DNA of 64,000 nucleotides, taken from the NCBI GenBank assembly GCA_009917555.1, contig QZDX01000001.1, positions 1 to 64,000 on the forward strand, read 5' to 3'. Shown here piece after piece: positions 15,535 through 24,565 of this stretch; position 1 is the first letter of the stretch, and every line of letters starts with the position of its first letter. This stretch comes from a bacterium 1XD21-13 (lineage in GTDB: Bacteria; Bacillota; Clostridia; Lachnospirales; Lachnospiraceae). The notes under the pieces were generated by a model that was not told where the DNA came from, searched no databases, and saw only the letters and a program-made list of their open reading frames with translations. A program made the position numbers and the translations under genes.

Positions 15535-15600
15535 AAAATCTCTCCTTTCCTTATTGTTGGCGTGTCCTCTCGCCATAGTGGTATACCCGCAGGGTGTTTC

Positions 15601-15795
15601 CTACATGGCTACGGTCAGACCGTAGAATTTTTCTTCAAAGTATTTTGTCGGGACTTTGCCGCAGATTGTCCGATAGCCCTTAGCTTTCAGTTCCTCATTC
15701 AGCCCCCGGATAATCTTGTAGGCATAACCCGTTGATACACCAAGCATTTCAGCTGCTTCCTCTGCCGTTACATACATTTTCTTTCCATTCTCCAT
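15601..15795 (-). CDS. xis: Excisionase-like small HTH protein
   Basis: This 64-residue protein has one helix-turn-helix (VTAEEAAEMLGVSTGYAYKI) and a basic C-terminus. It matches the small DNA-binding proteins placed just before integrase genes in Firmicutes integrative elements, which bend DNA at the attachment site and favour excision. It lies 66 bp upstream of the integrase on the same strand and has its own strong promoter with operator sites. With the integrase broken it may have no partner left. Confidence 0.75.
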   Translation of the reverse strand: MENGKKMYVTAEEAAEMLGVSTGYAYKIIRGLNEELKAKGYRTICGKVPTKYFEEKFYGLTVAM

Positions 15796-15827
15796 ATAGT
15801 CCTATCCTTTCTTTTTTTATTTTAGGT

Positions 15828-15930
15828 ACACATATGTGACCTTTGTGTTTCTATTATACGGTACACTTTTGTGAACGTCAAGTATTTATTTTAATTTTTT
15901 ATACACAAATGTGTCCTAATATGATAGAAT
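15828..15930. promoter_or_regulatory. Divergent control region with three ACAC-N3-TGTG operators
   Basis: Three copies of ACACNNNTGTG lie at 15828-15838, 15863-15873 and 15903-15913. On the minus strand TTGACG (15881-15876) and TATAAT (15858-15853), spaced by 17 bp, form the xis promoter, and the middle operator lies in its spacer. On the plus strand TAGAAT (15925-15930) is a likely -10 for the XRE gene, with the third operator over its -35. The pattern suits repression of both genes by the XRE protein. Confidence 0.75.
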
Positions 15931-15974
15931 TGAACTAAGCACTAACGAAAATCACAAAAAATGGAGGTTTTGGC

Positions 15975-16523
15975 ATGACTACCGGGGAAAAGATTAAACA
16001 CTTTCGGAATTTGCGTGGCATATCACAGGAAACGCTCGGTCAGCTTTCCGGCATCAATTCCGCCACAATAAAAAAATATGAGTATGGCATCCGCAATCCA
16101 AAGCCCGACCAACTGCTGAAAATTGCAAATGCTTTGGGTATCAGTATCAATGTTTTCATGGATTTTGATATAGAAACGGTATCAGATGTATTATCTTTGA
16201 TTTTGAAAATGGACGAACAATTAGATATGAACTTTGAAGCAGAGAGATACGAGGACGGAAGTTTCAATCCCGCTACAATCAAAATATCCTTCAAGAACTC
16301 CCTGCTCAATCATAAGCTGGGCGTATATATGAAAGCAAGGGAATTGCAGGAGAACCTTTTAAATGATACGGAACGCTTCTCGTCAGAGGAAGAACACCAA
16401 CGGGCGGTTGAAGCACTCTCAAAGGATTTGGACGCTGTTAAGCAGAGTATTCTTGATGATAGCAAGATTGTCAAAAAGGGCGTTAGAGGTATATCCGTAA
16501 AAATATATCCTGAAAATGAATGA
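15975..16523 (+). CDS. XRE-family repressor of the integrative element
   Basis: This 182-residue protein has an N-terminal Cro/CI-type HTH (residues 3-60, with LRGISQETLGQLSGINSATI and YEYGIRNPKPDQL) and a helical C-terminal part of unknown role. It is divergent from the excisionase gene and has three operators in its own control region. It is therefore the probable repressor that keeps excision off and limits its own synthesis. TGGAGG precedes the ATG by 9 bases. No LexA-type cleavage domain is visible. Confidence 0.8.
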   Translation: MTTGEKIKHFRNLRGISQETLGQLSGINSATIKKYEYGIRNPKPDQLLKIANALGISINVFMDFDIETVSDVLSLILKMDEQLDMNFEAERYEDGSFNPATIKISFKNSLLNHKLGVYMKARELQENLLNDTERFSSEEEHQRAVEALSKDLDAVKQSILDDSKIVKKGVRGISVKIYPENE

Positions 16524-16545
16524 TAAAAATTTTGAGCAAAAAGTA

Positions 16546-16576
16546 TTGACTTCCACGTAACGTGATACTGTATTCT
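16546..16576 (+). promoter_or_regulatory. MerR-type promoter with 19-bp spacer
   Basis: TTGACT (16546-16551) and TATTCT (16571-16576) are separated by 19 bp. The over-long spacer contains the dyad CACGTAACGTG (16554-16564). This is the classic arrangement for activation by a MerR-family protein, so the gene downstream probably controls itself. Confidence 0.8.
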
Positions 16577-16652
16577 TTTCTCATAGGAGCAGAATAGATA
16601 TAAGCCGGCAATCTCTGTCTTGCTTCTTCACAAATTTAAGGAGCTGATAAGA

Positions 16653-17531
16653 ATGCGAACCATAAGCCAAGTTGCAGAATTAACAGGCATAAGCACACGA
16701 ACACTACAATACTATGACGAAATTGGATTGTTAAAGCCAAGCGAATTGACCGAATCCGGCTATCGCCTGTATGATAACGAAGCCTTACAAAAACTACAAC
16801 AAATTCTGTTTTTTAAGGAATTGGGATTTAAGCTGAAAGAGATTAAAGAAATTCTGCAAAAACCCGACTTTGACAGAATTAAGGCTTTCAAAAGGCAAAA
16901 AGAGTTGCTTTTGCTGAAGCGCAATCGGACAGACAAACTTATACAGCTTCTTAGCCGCTTAGAGAAAGGAGCGCAATGTATGAGTTTTAAGGAATTTGAC
17001 CTGTCTGATTACATCACCGCTTTAGAGGATTTTAAAAATAACAGCACTGATGATGTTATCAAACATTGGGGAAGCATTGAAAATTTTGATATGTTTATTC
17101 AAAAAATTAAAGATGATGAAGCAGAGGTAGCTAAACTTGCCATTCAACAATTCGGCAGTATTGAAAAATACACCGAAGCCATGAAACATAATTTAGAGCA
17201 TTTCTCTAAACTTATGGAAACACAATTAACGGAAGAAGTAAAAGAAATCGGAAAACAGTCTGATATACTGTATGGCAGATTAGCCGCCAATTTGTCAGAA
17301 GATGTTTCTTCCCCTAACATACAATCCATTGTAGATGAACTGTTGCAGCTTATACAGAAAAACAGCGCTAACGTATCCCTTGATAAGTCCTATATCAATG
17401 TTCTTATCGACACATATTCAAGCGATTATATTAAAAGCATGACTGACAGTCAATATGGAAAAGGGGCTTCTGATTATATTGTAAAAGCGTTCCGTTATTA
17501 CTCGGAGAACAACGTTTCCGAAAACAATTAG
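16653..17531 (+). CDS. MerR-family regulator with TipAS-like ligand domain
   Basis: This 292-residue protein begins with a MerR winged helix (ISQVAELTGISTRTLQYYDE, then LLKPSELTESGYRLYD) and a dimerisation coiled coil to about 110. The C-terminal 170 residues are helical and resemble TipAS antibiotic-recognition domains in layout. The start at 16653 is chosen over an upstream TTG because AAGGAGC lies before it and the conserved domain begins there. Proteins of this type sense small molecules and activate their own gene, which fits the 19-bp-spaced promoter upstream. No obvious resistance gene is adjacent. Confidence 0.8.
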   Translation: MRTISQVAELTGISTRTLQYYDEIGLLKPSELTESGYRLYDNEALQKLQQILFFKELGFKLKEIKEILQKPDFDRIKAFKRQKELLLLKRNRTDKLIQLLSRLEKGAQCMSFKEFDLSDYITALEDFKNNSTDDVIKHWGSIENFDMFIQKIKDDEAEVAKLAIQQFGSIEKYTEAMKHNLEHFSKLMETQLTEEVKEIGKQSDILYGRLAANLSEDVSSPNIQSIVDELLQLIQKNSANVSLDKSYINVLIDTYSSDYIKSMTDSQYGKGASDYIVKAFRYYSENNVSENN

Positions 17532-17623
17532 AGGCAACAGGCACTCTCTCTAAAAAATATATCCTGGCAACTAATCATTCTCGCTATGCTGAAAAATAGC
17601 TTGCCACACTTTAGAGAGCCTTA

Positions 17624-17652
17624 GTGACATTTGAATTTTCTTGTGGTATAGT
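17624..17652 (+). promoter_or_regulatory. Promoter of the conserved hypothetical gene
   Basis: GTGACA (17624-17629) and TATAGT (17647-17652) are separated by 17 bp and lie 36 bp before the start codon. Confidence 0.5.
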
Positions 17653-17687
17653 GGACTTCCACTTTTAGGAAAAGGAGTTGATGATAT

Positions 17688-18155
17688 ATGCCACAGATGA
17701 ATAAAGGCGGTAAATTTATTTTCGGAAAATCACTGATACGAAATGATTTGACAATCCATCTGCCAGCCCAGGCTCTTACAGAGTACAACGCCACAGTAGA
17801 TGAAAAAGTCTATCTTTTTACTGGAAGCAAGGTCACTGGCGGCTTTTGTGTGACAAGAAAAGGATTGTTAGAACCGTCAAAGTTAGGACACATTCTTACC
17901 GATAATCCGACTTTACTGAATTATCAGACCGCAGAGGGCGAATTTGTCAAATACAAAGGGCGGTCATACTGTTGGGTAAATATTTCAAAGAATGGTATAA
18001 TTCAGCTTAATCAGCAGATATTAGACTTTCTTAATCTGAATGTTGGAATGGAACTATTGTCTATCCGAAGCAGTGATATAGCTTTTACAATGGGCGCAAC
18101 CGGTCCTCTGTTGGAAAGAGCCGACAACTATGAGGGCGAAATTCCTCTGTATTAA
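17688..18155 (+). CDS. Conserved hypothetical protein, possibly AbrB-like
   Basis: This 155-residue protein has two similar halves, each with a short beta-rich block. Examples are FIFGKSLIRNDLTIHLP with EYNATVDEKVYLFTG, and WVNISKNGIIQLNQQILDFL with LNVGMELLSIRSS. The pattern of a strand, a conserved Asn/Gln and a turn resembles swapped-hairpin AbrB domains, but I am not sure. AAAGGAG lies upstream of the ATG. It has its own promoter and a strong terminator. It is the last gene before guaA and may belong to the integrated element. Confidence 0.6.
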   Translation: MPQMNKGGKFIFGKSLIRNDLTIHLPAQALTEYNATVDEKVYLFTGSKVTGGFCVTRKGLLEPSKLGHILTDNPTLLNYQTAEGEFVKYKGRSYCWVNISKNGIIQLNQQILDFLNLNVGMELLSIRSSDIAFTMGATGPLLERADNYEGEIPLY

Positions 18156-18238
18156 AAAAGCAGGTATCACGATACCCGTCCCAAATCCAGTATTCATCAA
18201 ATAATTAGAGCCATTTTAGAGCCAACAAGCATAAAACA

Positions 18239-18279
18239 ATCCCGGAAACGCCCATTTTATCAGCATTTCCGGGATTTTA
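18239..18279. terminator. Bidirectional terminator between the element and guaA
   Basis: ATCCCGGAAA (18239-18248) pairs with TTTCCGGGAT (18266-18275) and is flanked by A and T runs on both sides. It serves both the plus-strand gene at 17688 and guaA on the minus strand. Confidence 0.8.
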
Positions 18280-18283
18280 TCCG

Positions 18284-19825
18284 TTACTCGAACTCTATTG
18301 TCCCAGGCGGCTTCGACGTAAGATCAAAAAATACCCGGTTCACACCCCTCACCTCATTAATAATCCGGCTTGTCACCTTAAACAGCACCTCATACGGAAT
18401 CTCCGCGCACTCTGCCGTCATAAAATCACTGGTATTCACCGCCCGAAGCGCCACTGCATAGTCATAGGTCCGAAAATCCCCCATAACCCCCACAGATCGC
18501 ATATTCGTAAGCCCAGCAAAATACTGCCCAAGCCCCTTATCCAGTCCAGCCTTGGCAATCTCCTCCCGGTAAATGGCATCCGCATCCTGCACAATCCGAA
18601 CCTTGTCCTCCGTAACCTCGCCCACGATCCGCACGCCAAGCCCCGGTCCCGGAAACGGCTGGCGGTAAACCAGATACTCCGGAATCCCAAGCTCCAGGCC
18701 GGCTTTGCGCACCTCATCCTTAAACAGCATCCGCAGCGGCTCAATAATCTCCTTAAAATCCACAACTCCCGGCAGACCGCCCACATTATGGTGAGACTTA
18801 ATCACCGCCGACTTCCCAAGCCCCGACTCGATCACATCAGGATAAATAGTCCCCTGTACCAGGAAATCCACAGCCCCTATCTTTTTTGCCTCTTCCTCAA
18901 AGACACGTATAAACTCCTCGCCGATAATCTTCCGCTTTGCCTCCGGCTCCGTTACCCCCCGGAGCTTCTCATAATACCTCTGCTGTGCATTCACCCGGAT
19001 AAAATTCAGCTCGTAAGGCCCCTCCGGTCCAAAGACCGCCTCAACCTCATCCCCTTCATTCTTTCGAAGAAGACCGTGATCTACAAACACACAAGTGAGC
19101 TGCTTCCCAATCGCCTTAGAAAGCAGGACCGCCGCCACGGAAGAATCCACACCACCGGACAGAGCACAAAGCACCTTGCCGTTTCCCACCTTATCCCGGA
19201 TCTGCTGAATAGTTTCCTCCACAAAGGACCCCATCTGCCAGTCTCCTGCGCATCCGCACACCTTGTACACAAAGGCCCGGAGCATCTTCTGCCCCTCCCT
19301 GGTGTGCATCACCTCCGGGTGAAACTGGGTAGCATACAATTTCCTCTCCTGACATTCCATAGCCGCCACCGGGCATACAGATGTATGGGCTGTAATTCGA
19401 AAGCCCTCCGGAGGCGTCTCAATATAGTCCGTATGGCTCATCCACACCGTCGTGGTTTCCTCCACGTCCTGAAACAGCGCAGAGGACTTGTCCACCTGCA
19501 CCTCTGTATGACCGTACTCACTAACCGGAGCCGTCTTCACCACTCCCCCCAGCGTATAAGCCATCATCTGAGAGCCATAGCAAATGCCGAGAATCGGCAC
19601 GCCCAGGTCAAATATCTCCTTCTGATAGTGAGGCGAGGTTTCCTCATAGACGCTGTTCGGTCCCCCTGTGAAGATAATTCCTTTGGGATTCATTTCCCGG
19701 ATCTTGTCCAAGCTTATAGTATAAGAATGCACCTCACAGTACACACCACACTCTCTGACCCTCCGGGCTATCAACTGATTGTACTGGCCGCCAAAGTCCA
19801 GTACAATGACCATCTCTCGATTCAC
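18284..19825 (-). CDS. guaA: GMP synthase (glutamine-hydrolysing)
   Basis: This 513-residue enzyme converts XMP, glutamine and ATP to GMP in the cytoplasm. The N-terminal class I amidotransferase has the nucleophile C82 (GICYGSQM) and the His/Glu pair H169/E171 (FHPEV). The ATP pyrophosphatase has the P-loop SGGVDS at 223-228. The C-terminal dimerisation domain ends TIEFE. Length is normal. The start is a GTG at 19825 with GGGGAGG 8 bases upstream. The 3' end of guaA is a known integration site for mobile elements, and the mobile region begins directly downstream of it here. Confidence 0.97.
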   Translation of the reverse strand: MNREMVIVLDFGGQYNQLIARRVRECGVYCEVHSYTISLDKIREMNPKGIIFTGGPNSVYEETSPHYQKEIFDLGVPILGICYGSQMMAYTLGGVVKTAPVSEYGHTEVQVDKSSALFQDVEETTTVWMSHTDYIETPPEGFRITAHTSVCPVAAMECQERKLYATQFHPEVMHTREGQKMLRAFVYKVCGCAGDWQMGSFVEETIQQIRDKVGNGKVLCALSGGVDSSVAAVLLSKAIGKQLTCVFVDHGLLRKNEGDEVEAVFGPEGPYELNFIRVNAQQRYYEKLRGVTEPEAKRKIIGEEFIRVFEEEAKKIGAVDFLVQGTIYPDVIESGLGKSAVIKSHHNVGGLPGVVDFKEIIEPLRMLFKDEVRKAGLELGIPEYLVYRQPFPGPGLGVRIVGEVTEDKVRIVQDADAIYREEIAKAGLDKGLGQYFAGLTNMRSVGVMGDFRTYDYAVALRAVNTSDFMTAECAEIPYEVLFKVTSRIINEVRGVNRVFFDLTSKPPGTIEFE

Positions 19826-19925
19826 TGTCGCTTCCTCCCCTCACAATCTATATGAGACCAAGCTCAAGCCTTAAGGCTTTTTTAACGTTTAAAATTATAG
19901 GTGATACCACTGTACTTTACAAGCC

Positions 19926-21254
19926 TTAAAAATGGATCTCCTGCCATTTTCCCCTGCAATACCGGATGACAAACAAAACAGCCCGGAATAACCAGTCAAT
20001 GGTCATAGCGACCCAGATTCCAAATACGCCCCACTCCAGATATTTTCCTAAAAGGACACTGAAGCCAACCCGGAAAATCCACATGGACAGTAAGCTGACA
20101 ACCAGCGTAACCTTCACATCACCAGCCGCCCGCAGCGTATTGGGCAGGCTAAAAGACAGCGGCCAAATTGTCATACAGCAAAAGGCATGATAGATCAAAA
20201 TCTTCGTAGTCAGATCGCCGGTGGCCGTCGATAAATGGTATGCCCTTACAATCAGCGGGCATATAAAAATGACCACCAGATTCACCAACCACATTCCTGC
20301 ATAAATATATTTTAAAAGCAGCTTTGTATAATATCTCGCTTCCTTATAGTTCCTTGCTCCCACACACTGGGAAACCACCGTAACAATGGCATAGCCAATG
20401 GCCATGCCTGGAATGATCTGAAAAAGTGCTATATTATTTGCCACTGCGTTGGCCGCCAGAGCCGTAGTTCCGAAGCTGGTTACCAGGCTTAATACCATGA
20501 TCTTTCCAAGCTGAAATACACTGTTCTCCAGGCTGTTGGGGATTCCAATAAAGCAGATTCTTCGAATAATGCCTTTCTTAAAGCATATTTTCTGCCCCTT
20601 GCGCAGATGGATGTCCAACTTTTGATTTCGCAGGAGCATGGTAATCACGGCTGCCGCCAGGATGCGGGACACGAGGGTTGGAATCGCAGCTCCCTCCACG
20701 CCCAAACCAAGGCCGTAAATCAGCAGGGCATTTCCTGCAATATTAACGCCATTCATAAGCAGAGACACCAGCATGGACGTTCTGGAATCACTCATAGCTC
20801 GAAAAATAGCCGCTCCCGCATTGTAAACTGCGATAAAGGGAATAGAAAAGGCCGTAATCAGCAGATACAGCCTGGCATCTGCCATGACATCCGCTTCAAT
20901 CCTGCCAAAAACATGGGTCAGAATCCAAGAACGGCTGAGCAGAAGCACCAGCATAATCAGAATGGATGCCGCAGACACAAACAGCAAAAGCTGCTCCGCC
21001 GCCTCCGAGGCACGCTCCTTGGAGCCCTCTCCCAGACTATGCCCTGCAATAACCGCTCCTCCCGTAGCCAGCGCCGTAAATAAGTTGATCAACAGCACAT
21101 TCACATTGTCCACCAAAGACACGCCTGATACGGCCGCCTCGCCCACGCTGGAAATCATAATGGTATCTGCCATTCCCACTGCCACTAAAAGGATTTGCTC
21201 GACAATCAACGGCAGAATCAGCTTTCTCAAATCCCTCTTGGTAAACATTTTCAT
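19926..21254 (-). CDS. MATE-family efflux transporter
   Basis: This 442-residue membrane protein has about 12 hydrophobic segments in two similar halves. Typical MATE blocks are LILPLIVEQILLVAVGMADT at the start, then VSLVDNVNVLLINLFTALAT and GGAVIAGHSLGEG. It would export drugs or other cations using a Na+ or H+ gradient. GAGGAG lies just before the ATG. It lies 100 bp upstream of guaA on the same strand with no clear promoter between, so read-through is possible. The substrate cannot be told. Confidence 0.9.
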   Translation of the reverse strand: MKMFTKRDLRKLILPLIVEQILLVAVGMADTIMISSVGEAAVSGVSLVDNVNVLLINLFTALATGGAVIAGHSLGEGSKERASEAAEQLLLFVSAASILIMLVLLLSRSWILTHVFGRIEADVMADARLYLLITAFSIPFIAVYNAGAAIFRAMSDSRTSMLVSLLMNGVNIAGNALLIYGLGLGVEGAAIPTLVSRILAAAVITMLLRNQKLDIHLRKGQKICFKKGIIRRICFIGIPNSLENSVFQLGKIMVLSLVTSFGTTALAANAVANNIALFQIIPGMAIGYAIVTVVSQCVGARNYKEARYYTKLLLKYIYAGMWLVNLVVIFICPLIVRAYHLSTATGDLTTKILIYHAFCCMTIWPLSFSLPNTLRAAGDVKVTLVVSLLSMWIFRVGFSVLLGKYLEWGVFGIWVAMTIDWLFRAVLFVIRYCRGKWQEIHF

Positions 21255-21444
21255 ACTCTCCTCATTGGTATTCTGGTCTACTCCGGACTTTATCTTTTTA
21301 TTCTAGCAACTTTTGTTTAAAAGTCAATGAATTTTTCCAGCGGTACATATACATGAATAGGGGATATTCCAAAAATCAAAAAATGACCTTGGGAATCCCC
21401 CTCTTCCTATACTGATACCCATTCTAACAGGATAAGCTATTTCC

Positions 21445-21702
21445 CTACACACCCTTCTGGTGCAGATACTTCTCCTTTGTAGCCATTCCTCCCCGAATAT
21501 GACGCTCCGATTTGTTGATATCCAATACAATTCTCGCCTGCTTTGCAAGGGCCGGATTGATATGAACCAGGCGTTCTGCCACATCCTTATGTACAGTAGA
21601 CTTGCTGATTCCAAACCGTTTCGCCGTCTGCCGCACCGTTGCGTTGTTCTCTATGATGTAATTAGCGATGGCCACCGCCCGTTCTTCAATATACTCCTTC
21701 AA
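21445..21702 (-). CDS. spoIIID: Sporulation transcriptional regulator SpoIIID
   Basis: This 85-residue DNA-binding protein acts in the mother cell after sigma-E. It has the characteristic HTH (ATVRQTAKRFGISKSTVHKD) followed by VAERLVHINPALAKQARIVL and HIRGGMATKEKY. Length fits the family. The start appears to be a TTG at 21702 with GGGGG upstream. A CATATGAT block about 30 bp before the start could be part of a sigma-E type -10 but is weak evidence. It shows that the host forms spores or descends from a spore former. Confidence 0.95.
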   Translation of the reverse strand: MKEYIEERAVAIANYIIENNATVRQTAKRFGISKSTVHKDVAERLVHINPALAKQARIVLDINKSERHIRGGMATKEKYLHQKGV

Positions 21703-21774
21703 GGTAATCCCCCTGAGAACGTTTTTTACATCATATGAATAAAAAAGGGGGATTATGCCAAAGCAACGCTTTTC

Positions 21775-22869
21775 CTACAGTTCCACTGCCTGCTCCACCA
21801 CAAAATCTACAGTCTTATCAAAGATCAGCCCGGCCTCCACAGTCTCACGGCCATACTGCTCCTCAAATGCCTCCGGGCCCTCGGCTCCATACTGCTCAGC
21901 CAAACCCTTTAAGCCCTCCTGATACTCCTCCTCCGTCACCGAGATACTCTCCGCCTCACTTATGGCATCAATCACCAGCTGGCTCTTCAATTGGTTCTCT
22001 GCCCGCTCAGCAGCCTGCTTCCGGAATTCTTCCTCGGAAATGCCGTTCATATAGTACTTCAGAAAGTCCCCCAGCTCTACGCCGGAAAAAGAGGCATACA
22101 TCTCGTATTCCTGAATCATGTTTTCCGCCAGGCTGTCAATCTCTCCCTGGTCGCAGTCAAATTCCGAGTCCGCAACCACCGCCTGGATCACACGGTTCTC
22201 CCACTCTGCCGGCTGGTTTTGAACCTTTTCTGCCTCCAGGGTTGCTTTTGTTCCTTCCCGATATGCTTCTATGGTATCATACTCCGTATACTTTGCCACA
22301 AATTCATCCGTCCACTCCGCATCCACATACTCTATGATCTCATGAACCGTAACCTCGAATACGACGTCCTTTCCGGATAAATCCGGATTGGGTTTATAAG
22401 GGTCCGGAAAGGTCAAGGGCAAATCATAGGTATTTCCAATCTCTTTCCCGATCAGACCTTCCTCAAAGCCGGCAATAAAGGAGCCGGACCCAATGGTTAA
22501 ATCATAGCCCTGATTCTGAGAGCTTCCGCCCTCAAATGCCTCTCCATCCAAACGGCCCACAAAATCAATGTTGACCGTATCTCCATCCTCTATCACCGTT
22601 TTTCCTTCAACAGGCTTTGTTGCAGGATAAAAAGCGAGAAGCGCATCAATCTCTGCCTGAAGCTCCTCCTCCGTCACCTCTGTGCTGACAGCCTCTGCCT
22701 TCACACCCTTATAGTTTCCAAGCTTTACTACCTTGCTTTTATATTCTGCTACTTCTGTCTCTACTTCCTTGGGCGCCTCATTGTCCTCCACCTCTTTTTT
22801 GCCGCCACAGGCCGCGGCCAAGGTCAGGACCCCTGCAAGGGCAAGCACCAATATCCATCTTTTTTTCAT
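21775..22869 (-). CDS. Trigger-factor-like FKBP peptidyl-prolyl isomerase lipoprotein
   Basis: This 364-residue lipoprotein has a signal with lipobox LAAACGG. An FKBP-type isomerase domain follows (DGDTVNIDFVGRLDGEAFEG, then LTIGSGSFIAGFEEGLIG and a closing VTVHEI), then a helical trigger-factor-type C-terminus to residue 364. It would help fold secreted proteins at the outer face of the membrane, as PrsA does. The second ATG (22869) is chosen because GGAGA is 7 bases before it and too close to the first. It lacks the ribosome-binding N-domain of true trigger factor. Confidence 0.85.
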   Translation of the reverse strand: MKKRWILVLALAGVLTLAAACGGKKEVEDNEAPKEVETEVAEYKSKVVKLGNYKGVKAEAVSTEVTEEELQAEIDALLAFYPATKPVEGKTVIEDGDTVNIDFVGRLDGEAFEGGSSQNQGYDLTIGSGSFIAGFEEGLIGKEIGNTYDLPLTFPDPYKPNPDLSGKDVVFEVTVHEIIEYVDAEWTDEFVAKYTEYDTIEAYREGTKATLEAEKVQNQPAEWENRVIQAVVADSEFDCDQGEIDSLAENMIQEYEMYASFSGVELGDFLKYYMNGISEEEFRKQAAERAENQLKSQLVIDAISEAESISVTEEEYQEGLKGLAEQYGAEGPEAFEEQYGRETVEAGLIFDKTVDFVVEQAVEL

Positions 22870-22914
22870 AATCATTCTCCTTTATTATGTTAGTTTCTAA
22901 AATATCCTTTTATT

Positions 22915-24399
22915 CTACAGCAGTGGGGAAAGCAGCCTGGAAAACTGCTCCTTCAAGCGAATCAGGTAGGAACGCCTTCCATAAAGGTAGGGCGTCACTC
23001 TGGTACATTGCTTTAAGTCCTCCATAAAAATAGCCTCCAGCCGCTCCGCGGTCCGCACACTGTAGATGACCGCATTTACCTCAAAGTTCAAACAAAAGCT
23101 GCGGATATCCATATTAGCCGTTCCGTAGCAGCTGACCACTCCATCCACCACCATTCCCTTGGCGTGAAGAAATCCGTTGTCATAAGTATAGCATTTAGCT
23201 CCAGCCTCCAGCAGATCTCCAATATAGGAATAGGTGGCCCAATATACAAAGGGATGATCCGGCTTACAGGGAATCATCACCCGCACATCCACACCGGACA
23301 TAGCCGCAATACGAATGGCATTCATAATGGTCTCATCCGGAATAAAATAGGGGGTTTGAATATAAATATTCTTTCTGGCCTTACTGATCATCTTGAGATA
23401 AACATTTCGAATGTTCTGCCACTTGGAGTCCGGACCGCTGGCGACAATCTGCACAGCCTCCTCTCCCCGCTGCTCCTCTTTATACTCCACAAAGTATCGA
23501 TCCGTAATAAAAAGATTCTGTTTGGTGGCATAGTTCCAGTCTAAAATAAAACGAATATGCAAAGAGAGTACCGCAGAACCCCGAATTTGTAAATGGGTAT
23601 CCCGCCAATATCCGAATTTTGGATCCAATCCCACATATTCTCTTCCAATATTGAAGCCACCCACAAAGGCCGTTTTACCATCAATCACCACAATTTTTCT
23701 GTGATTTCGGTAATTCATTCGAAGCTGCAGCCTTCCGAAGAGAGCCGGGAAAAATTCTCCCACCTGAATTCCCGCTTCACGAATACGCCTCCAATCGCTT
23801 CTACGCATGGTTCTGCTTCCCATGCTGTCATAGAGCAGACGGACCTCAACACCCTCCTTGACCTTCTCCGCCAGCAGCTTCTCAAAGGGCTGCCACAGCT
23901 CATCATTTCGAATGATATAATACTGAATATGAATATATTTTCTGGCCTTTTTTATCTCATTGTAAAGAGCCTGGAACTTCTCTCTTCCGTCCGTATAGAT
24001 CTCAATATCATTGTCCGCACTGTACACGGCATCCGCTGCACCCAAATTCATCAGCACCACATCCAGATACTTCCGCAGTCTGGGGTCCTTGGGCTCGAAT
24101 TCGTCCCGGATAATGATCTCCTCCTGCCTGCTGATAGCGGAATACATGGCATCCTCTATCTCCTTTGTCCTAAACATATGCTGCTTATGAAAGTCATGGC
24201 CAATCATAAAGTAGAGGAAGATTCCCAATACAGGAACAAAATACAGCAAAAGAAGCCAGGTCCAAACCGTCCGCGGCTCCCGGCGCTCAAAAAACACGAT
24301 AACAATCGATAAAACAATATTAATAAAAAGCAGATGATCCATCCAGAATCTCAAGATCTGAATCAGGCCGCTCCATAAGCCTCCCAGAATTGATAACAT
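22915..24399 (-). CDS. cls: Cardiolipin synthase
   Basis: This 494-residue membrane enzyme joins two phosphatidylglycerol molecules to cardiolipin. It has two N-terminal membrane helices (about 10-65) and two phospholipase-D HKD motifs. The first is NHRKIVVIDGKTAFVGGFN near residue 235 and the second HAKGMVVDGVVSCYGTANMD near 415. Length and order match bacterial Cls. The gene stands alone on the minus strand. Confidence 0.93.
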   Translation of the reverse strand: MLSILGGLWSGLIQILRFWMDHLLFINIVLSIVIVFFERREPRTVWTWLLLLYFVPVLGIFLYFMIGHDFHKQHMFRTKEIEDAMYSAISRQEEIIIRDEFEPKDPRLRKYLDVVLMNLGAADAVYSADNDIEIYTDGREKFQALYNEIKKARKYIHIQYYIIRNDELWQPFEKLLAEKVKEGVEVRLLYDSMGSRTMRRSDWRRIREAGIQVGEFFPALFGRLQLRMNYRNHRKIVVIDGKTAFVGGFNIGREYVGLDPKFGYWRDTHLQIRGSAVLSLHIRFILDWNYATKQNLFITDRYFVEYKEEQRGEEAVQIVASGPDSKWQNIRNVYLKMISKARKNIYIQTPYFIPDETIMNAIRIAAMSGVDVRVMIPCKPDHPFVYWATYSYIGDLLEAGAKCYTYDNGFLHAKGMVVDGVVSCYGTANMDIRSFCLNFEVNAVIYSVRTAERLEAIFMEDLKQCTRVTPYLYGRRSYLIRLKEQFSRLLSPLL

Positions 24400-24502
24400 A
24401 AAGCCTTCTCCTCTCCCAAACCCTGCATCCCATACCGTTGCAAGGTATAGGGCCTAACCCAGCAAAAACAAAGTCGCTTACCTGCTAGTATATCATTTTC
24501 CC

Positions 24503-24531
24503 TTGCGCTTTACCAGAAAAACTGTTATAAT
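24503..24531 (+). promoter_or_regulatory. Promoter of the 24566 gene
   Basis: TTGCGC (24503-24508) and TATAAT (24526-24531) are spaced by 17 bp and lie 35 bp before the start codon. Confidence 0.65.
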
Positions 24532-24565
24532 ATCTTTTGGTTCAAATACGCAGGAGGATTAATGG

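Noticed and set aside
18788-19855. Long open frame on the plus strand opposite guaA
   Set aside because: It lies fully antisense to a highly conserved gene, has no ribosome site and no domain. It is a compositional shadow.
19867-19883. AGCCTTAAGGCT followed by T6 on the plus strand
   Set aside because: It looks like an intrinsic terminator, but no plus-strand gene precedes it, and on the minus strand, where guaA and the MATE gene lie, it lacks a T-run.
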